From Syncephalis fuscata (taxonomy: Eukaryota; Zoopagomycota; Zoopagomycetes; Zoopagales; Piptocephalidaceae): a stretch of DNA of 64,000 nucleotides. The notes under the pieces are model-generated. The model made no database searches. It saw only the letters and a program-made list of their open reading frames with translations, and was not told the origin of the DNA. Location: contig JAHLTZ010000011.1 of NCBI GenBank assembly GCA_025786725.1, forward strand, positions 310,001 to 374,000. The letters run 5' to 3'. This document shows positions 33,350 to 46,451 of this stretch, piece by piece (positions within the stretch are counted from its first letter, which is position 1; the number at the start of each line of letters is the position of its first letter). Made by a program: the position numbers and the translations under genes.

Positions 33350-35140
33350 ATGGATTACGGACGACGACAGTCATTACAGCCCATGAAGGCTTCTTATATA
33401 TTTCCAACGTTAAAAACCCAAGAAATTCTTACATGTCTTCATGAATTGCAAATACCTTTCTCAGAAGACGACCTACAACGACCTTCACATATGCGTATGA
33501 TGTCTGTATATGAAAGTATTTGTTATGTCTTTATGGGTGTATCGCGTGAAGATATTGTGTCTATTGACAAATTTACATCGAATATGTCATATCCCGATCT
33601 ATACCAGAATGCACTTGTATCCATGTCATTTTATCGGTATTTGTAAGTTGTTACTTAATTACCGTTATATTTACTTATTAATATTTTATTTAGATCGCGG
33701 TTTATGCAAGCGATAGGTATTGATGATTTTGGCTTTAAAGATCTGGCTAAACCGGAACCAGGACGTGTTCGTCGTATTATGAGTGCTGTAATCAATTTTG
33801 CCAAGTTTCGTGAAGAAAGAATGGATGTATTAGACCAATTTACTATTAAATCAGTAAGCAACACACTATGTTATTTCTAGCACTAATATCATTGGTAGGA
33901 AGAGCTACTGGATCAACATGCATTATTGCAACAACAGAATGAGCAGCTAAAAGAACATTTAAAAAGTATAAAGTAAGAATAAGCAGGTATATAAATTTAA
34001 TACAGCTTACATTAATGAATAGAATACAACAAGAACGTGAATTGGCACAAGTCCAAAAGCTGGAAGAAGAGAAATCAGGCATTCAATCTGAACTTCGTGA
34101 AATGAACAAACAACAAACACGGCTTAATGCAGAGATTGAAGAACAAAAACAAGAGAAAGGACAACTTTCTGATAAAATGGTAAATCATAAATATTTCAAT
34201 TTACAACACTTATATTATTGAGTATAGACAAGTGCCCAATTTGAATTAATTGAGGTCAAACAAGAGATTGGTCGATTACAAGCCCGTATTGTTCCTAGTC
34301 CGGAGAAATTACAGGAGGTAAATGGAATAGATAGCATTGATTAAATAGAGACTAATGATCGTTTTAGTTGATTGATAAATTGAATGCAGACTTGGTTAAT
34401 ACACGTCAAAAGATTAGTGTTGAGGAATTAAAAGCCCATGAGTTTCAAAGTAGAATTAGTAATATTCAATATTTAGCTCAGGTAACTATTGATATGGCCA
34501 ATCATTGAATAATACAACTAAGACTGGTATAGGATGTTGAAGCGTGTAAACAATTGATGCAAGATTGTTTAGAAGAGACAGAGAATTGTCAGAATATTAC
34601 ACGAGAAATTACTATTCTTTGTGAGAAAGTGGAAAAAAAAGAGCTTGAAATTCACGATTTAACCTATAAACTTGAGGTAAATAGATATATTAACAATAAA
34701 CTGTATACATATGTGTGTATTAATGTTCATTATAGTCTCAAGAACGTCAAATTACAAAGGCCAAAGATATGCTAGAGAAATTGCATGTACAGCACCAACA
34801 ACAGCAAGAGATAATTGCCCATAAAATGGATCGACTTCATGAAGATTATGGTGAATTGCAACGAGAAAGTACTGTTTATGCGCAAAAGATTATTGAATAT
34901 CAAGAATTAATAACCGAGAAAGAGGCACAAGTAAGTATTGGCCATAATTACTTTATTGTAGCAACTATGTTGATCATTTACGTATTTAAATAATCACTAT
35001 TCTAGATGGCTGAACTACATAAAGATGTCGAACAAGAGATATCAAGCATTCAAATGAGCTATATGCGACTTCGACAACAAGTAGAAGTGTATCTAGTCAA
35101 AGTACAACGTCATTTAGTAATACCAAAGGAACATGAATAA
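33350..35140 (+). CDS. NUF2: Nuf2, Ndc80-complex kinetochore subunit
   Basis: Exon 1 (33350-33642) encodes SYIFPTLKTQEILTCLHELQ and the rest of the N-terminal calponin-homology-like fold, continued in exon 2 (FMQAIGIDDFGFKDLAKPEP, VRRIMSAVINFAKFREERM). About eight short coiled-coil exons follow (for example LEEEKSGIQSELREMNKQ). The protein ends VIPKEHE at 35140. Microtubule attachment at kinetochores is the known role. It diverges from the cyclophilin gene (214 bp between ATGs). Confidence 0.9.
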
Positions 35141-35404
35141 TGATAATATGATGATGATTACCACTATTATTATTAAGATTCTATTGATTTATAATACATT
35201 GTTATTTAGTAAAATATAAATTGTTAAATGACTTATTTATACAAATGTTTTTTATTATTATCAAACAAAATATACCGATATTACATTTCAAATGATTTAT
35301 AACAACGCTACTTATTATTATCATTATTGTTATTAGTATTGCTATTATTAAACTAATGGATATGGATAGGTAAAAAGTGTTGTAATACTTGTAATAATAG
35401 TAAA

Positions 35405-38187
35405 TCAAGTTTCCGTATCGCTATGTTGTCGTTTACGTGATCTATTTGATTTAGATGCACCATGGATATTCCGAGAAGAAAAGCGCTTTTTACGTCCAGC
35501 AAGTAATGCTTCACATTCTTGCCAGGCATAATAAAGAATTGCATTTAATTGGAGGATATCCTGTTTACGTCGATGATCTTCACCAAGTCGACGGAATTCA
35601 TGGGTGAGTTGTGCACATCGACTTACATTCTCTGGTGATACAAAATCCATGGCCACTTTAATACAAGAAGCGTAATTACATACTTGATGTGCACAGCCAG
35701 CTGGCACAAATACTGCATCACCGGGATTTTGAAATATACGCCAGCCTTTAACGCCGTATTCCTGATACAGACGTTGGCGTAAGCCACGATCAAGATAGAA
35801 TGTTTGGTCGTGTACTGGATCATCAACTGATATATTGCGTTCACGGGCAATATGAGTTAAAAAGTCACGTATTTTTGGTAGATCAGCCAGTGGAAATATA
35901 TCCCATACGGCAGCAGCGGCAATGCCTGGTGGCCGTTCTGTAAACGCTAAACTATCATGACAAATAGGATATCTGGCACGGTTTTCTTCCGGTGATGGTC
36001 GATGATGCTGTCCATTGGATGATGATGCTGTTGGTGGTGCAGTATGTTGGTTAGTTGAGTTCATTTTCTTTTGAATAAGCTGTTCTTGCTGCTCGATCGG
36101 TAGGTTATCAAGATAGGATGCATAAAGCATAATATTAACAGCATCAGCCATGTCAAGATGTAGATTTGTGGTACCGGCACCACCTTCGCCATCATTTGAT
36201 CCATAAGCATTATACATCTTTGGCCCTAGATCGGGCCAGATATAATGATTTGATAAACGATTGACTAGATTTAGATCGCCTTGTAGATGTGTATATGGCT
36301 TAAATGGTAAAACACGCATAAAATCGTGATAATGGTCAGGGAATTTGTTGCGGAAATCGTCGTTTGACGGCCAATCCTACAATAAATACACTTTATTAAT
36401 GTTACTTGTTATATAATTATGCAATACGTACCTTTAATTTAAGAATCATACAACGACTATTCTCGTCACTAGGCCGTACTGTAATATCGGAGAAGCCTTG
36501 AAAGAATTGACCAACCGTCATGTCGACAAGTGCATCACCTGTACGACAATCGATCATTTCTGTAACTTCATGACCGTGATATTCAATAAACCAACTCGGT
36601 GTCCATAATGAACATGTAAATTGCGATAATAGATTTGGTACAAAACATGCTTCACCTCGCGCCCAACAGGCTTGGAACTGATCAAGTTGATCATTTAATG
36701 GAGTAACATTCAATATCTGATAGCGTCGAAAGTGGGCAACCGAGTCAAATGCCGCATCGTCCGTGGGCAGTGGTGGCTTAGGTAGTTGCGGGAATTGCCA
36801 GGCCATAATTGTTTCCTTCATCCAGCGAAGTTCGGCTAGGCCATAATTACGCATTCTTACCATATGCTGATGGCCATGACGTCTGCTATAAGTGCACCGT
36901 TTGATACGGCAGCATCTGGACTTGCATCCCATTCATCGTAGCAATCCATACAAATCTCAAGACCACAAACACCACACATCCAGAATCCACTTAGAATGTT
37001 GGTCAAGCAAGCATCGCATAGTTGGCGCTGTAAGCCTAGTGGTTCACGTCGGTAGCATGGTTCATGTTCGGCAAACGATAGTTCACGATCGACAATATAT
37101 CTTACAGCAGAAATAATTCGATGCAGTATGAATCGTTCTGGTGAACCAAAATGATAATGAATTTGCGGATCTGTTTCTTCAACAGCGGTACTAGTGGTAG
37201 TAACAACACTAATAATTGATTTTAATAGATCTTGTCTTGTCCAATCAATAATACGCCCTTCAGACGACTCTTCAACCGCCGATTGAAAGAATGGACCATA
37301 AATAAGATCGTCGCTTGTAATATCACTTCGTTTTTTGCCTACTGCGTCAAGTTTTAGACCAAATACACGTGTACGAGCAAATCTACATGAGCCAGCATTT
37401 CTAGATACGCACGCTACGCATCGTTCAAATCGACTAACTACTGGGCGCTGGCATTGTGAAGTTTGCCAAAATACTGGACCATGACATGTACGCATTTTCA
37501 CCTTTGATAGATCGTCATGCACCCAAGTACGTTCTGGTGCTGGTTTTGTTACACGAGACTGGCGCGATGTTCGACGTGCTTTGCCATAATTACCGTCATG
37601 TGCTTCATCATCGTCTGCGCCGTCGTTATCCTCATCATCGCTCCTTTTACCATTGTTTAAATCAACATAGGATCTAATTTTGGTGGCAGCTCGTTGAGGA
37701 CGACGATAGGGCCGAGTTTCATTAGGTACGATGGATTCTTGTTTAACAAGTGGCTTTCGAGCAAGACGAAGGCGCAAGTACGCATCGACTACTGCCTCGG
37801 AAAGGCCCGTCATATTTGCACAAAACTTTAGCTCTTCTGGAGTAGCAGGTCGTGCATGAGCCTCAAGTTTTTGATCCAAAATATAGGCCGATTCTGGTGG
37901 AATCATAGCTAACGAGAATGACTCGTTTGTACCTTTATATTATACTTTTAATTAATAAACAATAACTAAGGAGTATGTATAGATTTACCTGATATGTTAC
38001 CATTGCTATTTACTGTCGACCTCTGGTCACTTTCTTCGCTATCGCTATCGCTATAAGAGCTGCCATTGGTTTTAGGTGAATTAGACGCGAATTCCGACGT
38101 TAATACTTTGTAATGAACCGACTTTACACCGTCTAGTCGGCTAGTTGTCGTCTTTTGGGCCAAAGATGGCGATTTTGCTTGTAGCAT
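35405..38187 (-). CDS. JmjC histone demethylase-like protein (KDM3/JMJD1 type)
   Basis: Three exons: 37989-38187, 36432-37932 and 35405-36376. The middle exon has a Cys/His zinc region (CDACLTNILSGFWMCGVCGL, EICMDCYDEW) like that of KDM3 proteins. The JmjC domain follows in exon 3, with Fe ligands HLD in TTNLHLDMADAVNIMLY and the distal His in VFVPAGCAHQVCN, and 2-oxoglutarate-binding IKVAMDF. All metal ligands are present, so activity on histone H3K9 is plausible. The zinc region and the JmjC part are in different frames. One missing base near 36900 (a short A-run on the coding strand) would join them as VSKRCTYSRRHGHQH. The start is ATG 38187. Confidence 0.8.
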
Positions 38188-39315
38188 AGTGAAGCAAATC
38201 AATGACTATATGCTTGAATGGATAAACGCTTTTTCTAAAAGAAGTGCACACTAGCTGCATTACTGGCAGTGTATACAACTAAACTGCTTAATCGTTGTAG
38301 ATTCAACATATAAACATACTTACCAGTGTCCAGTAGTTGAGTATAGAAGAAGCAGAAGAAGCACGCCACGGGATCGGAGTAGTAGACAAAGGTAGATTAT
38401 AAGGAGAATAAGCAATTATGAACAGCGTCTTTCTACAAATAGAGGAGAACCGTCACCGCATAACTTTGTGCAACCGATAATTTGTACTCGATTCATGCAT
38501 TATAAAGTTTAATTATGCCGACGTCGGAAGCTGGCATTATTTTCATGCAGTCCCACGTTTCAAATAAATTCCTAATAATATTGATATTGCACGCTACTGA
38601 TTAAGGGCCCAAGTGGCAATAACATGAAAATGCTACTTATATACCACGTGTGGAACATTCGCAGACAATCTGCCATTAATGGCAAGTGTATAATGGACTA
38701 GCAAGAGTTGACAAACATTTTGTTGAGTATTTTTAATTAATAAAAAGCGTAAGAATAGCAATGGTAAAGTTGGTGTGCATATATACATGCGAAAATGAGT
38801 GGAATATATTAAAGTATATAATAAATATAATATGTTTAGTATATGATGGAATGACATATATACATATTGGATAATAAATCTACAATGATGAGTATTTGAT
38901 GATTAATGCCACTCACCACCCTGAATCATGTTTAATAGATTGGGCGTTATTGAATATTAGCCATTTGACCACCAAACTATACTAATTGTTAATTATTTGT
39001 TAATAATAATATTAAATGACGTATTTATTTAATTTAATTAATAAATATCAAAGTCCATGTACTTTAAGATTAAAGTTGTAACAATGCACAATATACAGTT
39101 ATTAGTGCAATAACATTAAAAAAGCTAACTAATACAACTAACTAAACAGCATATATATTGATCTAATAAAATACGAAATAAAACTAAAACAAAGCTATTA
39201 TCAAATGCCCGTATTTAGTTTAGACAATCTACTAGCTATCTTGGTGTATACATCAACATTGCATAATGATTGGCATTGCAGTAATGAACTGACTGATATA
39301 CAACTATAAACCATT
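38188..39315. repeat. Intergenic with a dispersed repeat at ~38872-39010
   Basis: No gene. The segment 38872-39010 (ATAATAAATCTACAATGATG, CACTCACCACCCTGAATCAT, AGCCATTTGACCACCAAAC) matches the ends of the element at 57755-58500. Confidence 0.5.
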
Positions 39316-40856
39316 TTAAGCACGGTCGTTGCATTTGACGCACATATAACGATTACAGCGATTGCATACCCAACTTATATCCGTTTCAGTTGGCGAGAGA
39401 TTACAGCGAACACAGCATGAAATACCACAATCATTGCAAAGTGTAACGCCTGGACGACATCGACAAACAGAAGTTTTGTTACAAGTGACACAGATCCATC
39501 GACCGCATCGTCGACAGTTTATATTGTTCATTAGTGGGTTTGAATGCTCTACCATTTTGTGCGTGTGGCAATAAGCAGGTATTTCCGTACACTGGCAGCT
39601 TCGCTTTGAATGGCATGAATTACATAGAAATCCAACAGGATGGTCGGCACCTGGGCACATGATAATTATAGTGGCGATGACCGACAATCATTGCAGCGAT
39701 AGCTGCCGCATCCTCCATAACAAGTGAGTTTTTGGCAACAGTTTTTACAAAGATAGGCGGCTTGACTGCATAATTCACACCAGTGACGTCGAAAAATGCA
39801 ATAGCCATAAGAACAAGCATCACATGGCATTGGCCATACCTCAATAAGTTGCTCTGCACCAGTAATGGACGGTAAACCAAAGGTATTATGGCTGCTATGC
39901 CATACATTATCGCTTTGTTTAAGAAGACTGCCATTGCTGCTGCTGCTGCTAGATGGCAATAATTGATTAATAGATTTTGTGCTTATATTTTGTTGTTGCT
40001 GTTCCTGTCGTTCTGATGCCATTGCTTGTAAAATCTCTAGACTTTTAGTGCTATTTGTTGGTCTAGAGTACAGTGAATTGAACTGCCAGTCGAATCTTTG
40101 AGTTGTATGATAATGCATAACCGTATCGTATACATAGCGCAGTTTTAGTAATTTGCCTTGATCAAAAAGATCCGTAAGTATATTGCTTAGTTCATTGCAA
40201 TGGGATCGGTCCGAATGTCGCAGCGAAAGCCATTCAAGTTGCGGACATCGTGCCAGTAGTATAGTCAACACATTGCTTGTCATTTGATGCCGTCGAGTCT
40301 TATACGCTTTACAGCATGCAGTGCACTGGCATCAAGCCAGCCATTGAACAGCTTTATCAAATGCGATTCCAGTATTCTTGAATAAAATATTGGTTGATTT
40401 GCTTCGTTTGTATTAATGGTAAACGTAGGTACAATCTCATTTCCAATGGCTGGATTCGTAGATAGTATGTTGTTTATAGAACATGCTTGGCTTTCTTAAA
40501 TTAGCATAGTGCCAAATAACGCCAGAAGTAGTTATCAGTTCGTATGTATATCGATTGACGAATATGAACTGTCTAAGTGTGCTGATATCCAGCCAAACAA
40601 ATACGCGTAATAATACTTCTTCTGGAATAATACAAAATCCAGGATCTCTTTTCATATTCAATAAAATTCGACTAGAATAAAAGGTTTGATTCACAAGTAA
40701 ACACGCCATCGCTTCTGGAAGCATATTATACAATGCGTAATCTATGCAGTAGCAAAGGCGACAAAATATCAATACTCTATGAATGATACGAACACTAATA
40801 ACAACGCACACAAATTCTGCAGTCTCATTGGATATGTGAATAGCTCGTGTAACCAT
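39316..40856 (-). CDS. F-box protein with Cys-rich C-terminus
   Basis: Near the N-terminus, IIPEEVLLRVFVWLDISTLR followed by VNRYTYELITTSGVIWHYA is an F-box, the Skp1-binding motif of SCF ligases. A leucine-rich segment (LTILLARCPQLEWLSLRHSD) and a Cys-rich half with many C-x2-C pairs follow (CELCSQAAYLCKNCCQKL, then CNSCHSKRSCQC, CRRCGRWICVTCNK, CNRCNRYMCVKCNDRA). The parts lie in three frames, broken near 40300-40440 and 39660-39690. A short intron and/or single-base deletions would rejoin them. The first ATG is at 40856 and the next in frame before the F-box at 40655, so the start is uncertain. Confidence 0.6.
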
Positions 40857-40918
40857 TTTGCTTTATTTTTTAATTATTTAACGAAATATAATGTATTGCT
40901 TTATGTATCATTTTGTCA

Positions 40919-41941
40919 TTAGACAATTATTGGTTTATTTGGCAGGAGTGGATGGCGTTGTTGATGCAATATTTGTAAACGAGTCTGCCCATACGCTTTC
41001 CGATTCCAAGTGTATGGTTCATCGGCAAATGCTTTGGATAATACGTTCAATACGGCATTGCCAGCTTCCAATTCTAATTCAGACAACTTTGCTTTTGGCA
41101 AAGAAGCGTTTGTTTGACGCTGGAATACAACAATCATTGCCGCTGCAGCTCTAATGCTAGGCAGGTTCGATTCAAGTGGTGTGGCACAGCGTGCCAAATG
41201 GAAAAGCATGAAATTCTCCATTTCTAACGATACAGCATTAGGATATTGCGCGTGGATCTGTTCAACATGCTCGTCATTCCGGTCAACAAATGCTGGATCC
41301 ACGCGGCCTTGTGCGGCATAGAATGTATCTGCCGTAATATTCGTGCCAGATACCACATGATTTAAACCTACTTGCTGGCTCAGTTGCTGTTTTAATGCTT
41401 CAGTAAGTTGAGTATCGGCAGCAAATACACTTGAAAAAGTGTAACATTCCTTTGGCTCGCTGCTGCTTAAGCTAGAAACGGCAGACTTTGTTGTGGTGTC
41501 TGTGCCACTATCGATGGCCAAATCTGCAAAGGCGTCGAATCGTCGTGTTACCGCTGCCGAATCATCAGGCACAATAATATCGCCAGCATCAGCAATGGGC
41601 GCAATAGCACCACAAGTACCAATGCGAATAACACACAATGGGCCATCGACAACAGCACGTACCTCACGAAGCATGAAATCCATCATTGCCATTCCCATAC
41701 CAATAGCTATAATACTAACTGGGTGTCCGGCAAATCGACCGGTAATTGTAAGAAAGCCGCGGTGACTTTCGCGTTCAAACTTTGGTGCATCAGCATCAAG
41801 AAGGGTAGCAAGACGTCGTGCACGTTCTGGATCGCCCACTGTAAGGATGCGATTACACACCTCGCCTCGTTTTAAGCCTACGTGATAAGTATGGCCCTCA
41901 GCATCCATAGGAAAGTTGGCGTTTTTCATATCAGAATGCAT
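40919..41941 (-). CDS. Uridine phosphorylase (nucleoside phosphorylase family)
   Basis: An intronless frame of 340 residues. It begins HVGLKRGEVCNRILTVGDPE with the phosphate-loop GDPERARRLA. It continues with RGFLTITGRFAGHPVSIIAI, GMGMAMMDFMLREVRAV, IRIGTCGAI and the late SLEMENFMLFHLA motif that binds ribose. These mark the PNP_UDP_1 family, uridine-phosphorylase branch, which cleaves uridine to uracil and ribose-1-phosphate in pyrimidine salvage. GTCGAI and EMEN are intact, so it looks active. Confidence 0.88.
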   Translation of the reverse strand: MHSDMKNANFPMDAEGHTYHVGLKRGEVCNRILTVGDPERARRLATLLDADAPKFERESHRGFLTITGRFAGHPVSIIAIGMGMAMMDFMLREVRAVVDGPLCVIRIGTCGAIAPIADAGDIIVPDDSAAVTRRFDAFADLAIDSGTDTTTKSAVSSLSSSEPKECYTFSSVFAADTQLTEALKQQLSQQVGLNHVVSGTNITADTFYAAQGRVDPAFVDRNDEHVEQIHAQYPNAVSLEMENFMLFHLARCATPLESNLPSIRAAAAMIVVFQRQTNASLPKAKLSELELEAGNAVLNVLSKAFADEPYTWNRKAYGQTRLQILHQQRHPLLPNKPIIV

Positions 41942-43504
41942 TGTTGATAAATCAATGTTATTCAGTGATTAGTGATGGTTAACTCTAAACAGAAAAAACA
42001 AAGACAAACAAATCTGTAACACGGGTGCTATGGCAGATTGTTGCGAATATTTCCACAATAAAAGAACGAAATAAGTTGTAAAATTACTAAATTCTTACTA
42101 TTGGTCAATGGCGCGTGTTTATATCGTTCTGTCGGGTTTCGCTAAAGGTATATAGCCGAATAAAGGACACGAATAAAGATAGTAGGTAAAGAAAAGGAAA
42201 GACACAGTTGTATAGATTCAAGGGAACGAGTGCGTGAATTGGGAAGTATTATGCAACAATGGGCATCACATTGGTTGCCAAGTAATTGCTAGCACATGTT
42301 GGAGCTTAAAGCGGAGAACATAATAGGACGATTTTTTACAAAAAAAACCGAAGGTGGATGGTGTATACTTAGTTTATTAATTTTTTTAATTTTGCAAATT
42401 ATTATGCCATTATTTTCAACGGTGTTTTACTATTGTTTTGTATCTGCAAAATAGGCTGGCTTGCCACCTCTTAATGAAACATGCTTGTTGAACATTAGAA
42501 GAAAACAAAAAAGATAAAACAGTCACATGGCTGTAATAAGCTGTAGGCCATATGATTCATCGACCCTATAAACTAGCTTTAAAACTCCGTTTTATAACTA
42601 CTCATCTGCAATGAAATTGAGATTTGTTATGTAAATAATAACTACAAAAGCTGCACTAGACACCTATGTTAAATTATTGCAATTTATGCGATAATAATAA
42701 AAACAACAATAGTAACAATAGTAACAATAGTAACAATAATATTCATAATATTCGTAATAGCTGTATGAAAATACACCATTGATGTCTTGTTTGTTCGTTT
42801 GTTATTTTGATAAAATTTTTTTGTAAAGTAACCAGTATGTTACAGGCTGATACATTCATTATTTAGACATGGGGCGGAACGGGGAAACTACACGGCAACT
42901 CTACACAATTCAAAGGCCCTTACCGGTAGGACGAAACAAGCTGCATTAGTTCGGTCTAAACGACCATTCTAATTTGCCGGCAGCTCGCGTGCCTAGCTTA
43001 TCAGTAAGCGCTTGGAACATGCCAAGAAATGATTGCTGCTCCCACCACTGTCATGTAGCTTATTCGTGGCCATAACGAGCATCAAAGCGCTTGGCCAGTG
43101 GATGTGGATAGGCCGGTGCACTTTACCGAGAGCGGCATCCAAATTGATGTCATTGACGTTAGATCTACGCCATTCCTATTTTCTGATAAGGAGGACTATC
43201 ATGGTGCTTCTGTAGGACCAGTCTAAAAATAGACATCTCAGACATTTTTCGTCATGAACTGTATCACACCCATCCCTTCTGCCCTTGCAGCAGCTTTATT
43301 CAAAAAAGTCGCCTTTTGCTATAAAATAGCCACAACTTTAGCGGCCTATTCTCACAAGTATCTGCTTTCATACTCATTGACTTCACATCACAGCAATTTC
43401 GTGACTTTTGCATCAACCATTTTCTGGTTACCAAACATCTTTTGTTCTCTACGCTATCACACACACACACGGATTTTCTGCATTCTACTCTGAATAACAT
43501 CAAC
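41942..43504. other. Intergenic; promoter of the wall-protein gene
   Basis: Holds an AACAATAGT-type microsatellite (42708-42740) and a GC-richer segment (42870-43220) with no recognisable gene. CTATAAAATAGCC at 43319 is a probable TATA box for the gene at 43505. Confidence 0.45.
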
Positions 43505-43972
43505 ATGCGTTCCTTCGCCGCTATCGTTGCCATCATCGCTCTTGCCGGTGCTACTGCCGCTGTGCCGCAGCAACAAGGAAGCGTCACTATTCCAACAGCT
43601 CTACCATCGACTCTTCCACCAGGTTTCCCATCCAATCTACCCTCTGGTATCCCATCCAATCTACCATCGGGTATCCCAACTAACGTCCCAATCAGTGGCT
43701 CATCGACTGCACCACAGTCTAACTCGGTATCAAACACCAATAGCCAGTCTTCTCCTGCTTCCAACGGCTCTGGCAGCAGCACTGACAGCGGCACGACCGC
43801 CCCCACAAACACCCCGACTGGAACAGACACAACAAAGCCTTCCAACACAAACAAAGACTCGAGCAAGTCCGCACCATCTTCTACCGACACCAACGCTGCA
43901 TCAAGTCGTGTCGCTGGTGCAAGTGCATTGGGTCTCGTTGCCGGCATGGTTGGTCTATTAGCTGTCTATTAA
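43505..43972 (+). CDS. GPI-type Ser/Thr/Pro-rich cell-wall protein
   Basis: 155 residues. A signal peptide (MRSFAAIVAIIALAGATAA) precedes short Pro/Ser/Gly repeats of the form IPSNLPSG (about residues 35-65). A long Ser/Thr/Asn-rich, O-glycosylation-prone stretch follows. The C-terminal hydrophobic tail ASALGLVAGMVGLLAVY comes after a Ser-Arg-Val-Ala-Gly region, the layout of a GPI-anchor signal. A TATA box and CT/CA-rich leader suggest strong expression. No intron is apparent. Surface or wall location is inferred from composition. Confidence 0.8.
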   Translation: MRSFAAIVAIIALAGATAAVPQQQGSVTIPTALPSTLPPGFPSNLPSGIPSNLPSGIPTNVPISGSSTAPQSNSVSNTNSQSSPASNGSGSSTDSGTTAPTNTPTGTDTTKPSNTNKDSSKSAPSSTDTNAASSRVAGASALGLVAGMVGLLAVY

Positions 43973-46451
43973 ACCATTCATGATGTTGGTTTAACCAGTA
44001 ACATGGTTATATTCAATTATGGTACTATCTCTTGGCTGTGAAGTTCACGAGTGACTACGTTTATTTGCAATAAATATGAACATATAACTATTTAACTAAA
44101 TAACGAAACTGGTATTACACGTGTTTTAATCAGTGTAATTGTTGTGGGTGGATGTGTCTGTAGTATAAGTAAAGAATTAGTTCTAAATATAAATACAACG
44201 ATGCTGATTAACAATGGATTGCTTAACAGTGATCCGCTTTGTTAATTGTTCCTTAGCTCCATTCAAATATATTGTACTAGAGCAAAAATGTTGTTTCAGC
44301 TTTTTTATCGGTTTATTTGTTTTTAATTTTAAAACATACAGATTCTATTAACTATTTATTAGTTCAATATAGTGTATTATTCACTTGAAACTATATATGA
44401 TTTATTATTTATTAATAATGTATATTAATTATTTATTGTAACTTAATAATTAAATGCCTAAATCTAATAACATTCGAATTCGGATTTATTAGCTTGAGTG
44501 GGACAACGGTCCGTAGGACCTAACCGCGCATTTGCAGCATTTGTCTGCCACCCCGACTAAATTTAATGACATTTAATTTATCAAACATAATGATGGATGG
44601 TAATGACATCAATCACCAAAATCCTCATTATTATAGAGCTTCATCTTCATCATCTTATAATCATACTGCCATACATTACTTTATTAAATGGAACAAATGT
44701 CTAGCTCAATTGCTCGTGTACTATCAATTGTAGTCATTTAATCACCAAACCATATTAAATTGCTTAATAATGTTGAATGCATACAATATACCATGTAATT
44801 AATACATTTCAATCAGCTTAATGGGCCAATAGCATGCCTCACGTGCTTTTAATTAAAAGTTAAACATGAAATGATACACGATACACATCTATTGTTACAA
44901 TAACATTAACAGAAATAAATAAGACAATAAACTATTTATGTCGTTGTTAAATGGCAACGTGATGAGTTGTATCAACTATAACAGTTATAGCATACTAACC
45001 ATGGCAAAAAAATGCTATTTTTAATTAATTGACAAACAAACAGCAACAATACATAACAGCATCAAAGGCTGTGTTTTAAATACCGGTAATTTGTCATGGT
45101 TCTTCTTGACATTACTACAACTAGCTACTTCTTAGCCTGAGAATAGCTTTAAATTAATGTAAAAAAAGCACATTGGATAAAAATAAAGGCACTAATTGTA
45201 CACCTTTAGAAGTTCTTATTCTACATTTAGCCATCGGCACTAATTATTGACAGCGTTGTTGCATTTGCGTAGTTACAATACGACTGGCAACTATATGAAA
45301 ACTCCGCTGTTTGATTTGTTTTCGTATTATGCAAAGCCATAATAGGCTGTAATCCAAGGTGAGCTGAATTGATTGGCGCACTAGAATGCTTGATGTAAAA
45401 TCGATTGGTTGTTCTTCATTAGCGGAATGTTCATTTAACTTCAGATTTGATACGTTCTGCCTCCCCTTTGCATTGTCGCATATCATCATACAACGCAATA
45501 GAAACACCACCGAATAGGCGGAAAGGAAGACGACATATAAATGGATACCACCCATTCACACATGCGCCGACACAGACAAATACGCACTCAATACACACAT
45601 CTGCACATCACACCAGTTTTTTCCTTGTCCTGTTTTTTCTTGCTTCATTATTACTTGCTTTGCTTTCTCTCGCTCTTCTTCTTTCAATCAATCAATACCA
45701 AACTTTTTCTCTCTCCCTTTCCCGCTACTTATTAGCACGTTGACTTTTATTCGTCTACTCGCCTACCAGCTTGTCCAACCATCTATCGTTTTTTGTGCGT
45801 CTCTCCCCTTGATAACAGCCATAGCCTGTTGACTATCGTTCCTCGAACCTGCCTATAATATTTTAAAACTTTACCGTACTATTCGCCTGTGTTTCTTTTC
45901 CTTTCTTTACTCACAATCACTCGGCCGCATCCACACTCTTATCCCTCTTTCTCTTTCTGTCCCACTTACTCGCTCTCTGTCTCTTTATTGAACCATATCA
46001 GCTCTTTTTACTTCGCCTACTGCTACTTTGAACTACTTCTCATCAGCCTTACTTCTTGTCAGCGACAAATACATACCTGTGCTTACTATCGTCCTTATTC
46101 TACTTGTTTGAAACCTACTTGCTCGTCAACAACCGTTCTTACACCCACTGTCGATACACTTGTTTGCTTTTCTCTATCGACGGTAGCTTACAGATCTGCT
46201 GGGTTACCGTTTCTTGATTTTTTAGTTTCCATCTTTGCTTTCCTTTCTCTCTACCATTTTAGAGGACTTTTTTCTTTTACAGCTCTTTAGCTTAACCATA
46301 AAATACTCTGAATTATAGAGTATTGACGGTTATTTGTAGATCATCGGCGTCACTTGGTTTCCTGCGTCGTCTATCCCTTAAACGAACGATCCTAATCGTC
46401 AGTGTCCTTTTTCTCTTTACTTCAGGGCTTTTTCCATTTTCTATTCTATCC
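43973..46451. other. Intergenic and long C/T-rich leader
   Basis: Contains a degenerate dispersed-repeat region (about 44590-44790). A C/T-rich stretch at about 45580-46290 probably includes the 5' leader of the gene at 46452. Frames at 45244, 45447 and 45889 are readings of this biased DNA. Confidence 0.4.

Noticed and set aside
42870-43220. GC-richer intergenic block considered as an RNA gene
   Set aside because: No cloverleaf, snoRNA boxes or other recognisable RNA signature could be seen by eye.
45889-46290. 133-codon plus-strand frame
   Set aside because: Reading of a C/T-rich leader (Leu/Ser/Phe-rich), with no domain; better explained as 5' UTR of the gene at 46452.
46323-46451. N-terminal extension of the 643-aa protein with a hydrophobic segment
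   Set aside because: This stretch begins at TTG and contains no ATG in frame; the first usable start is 46452.
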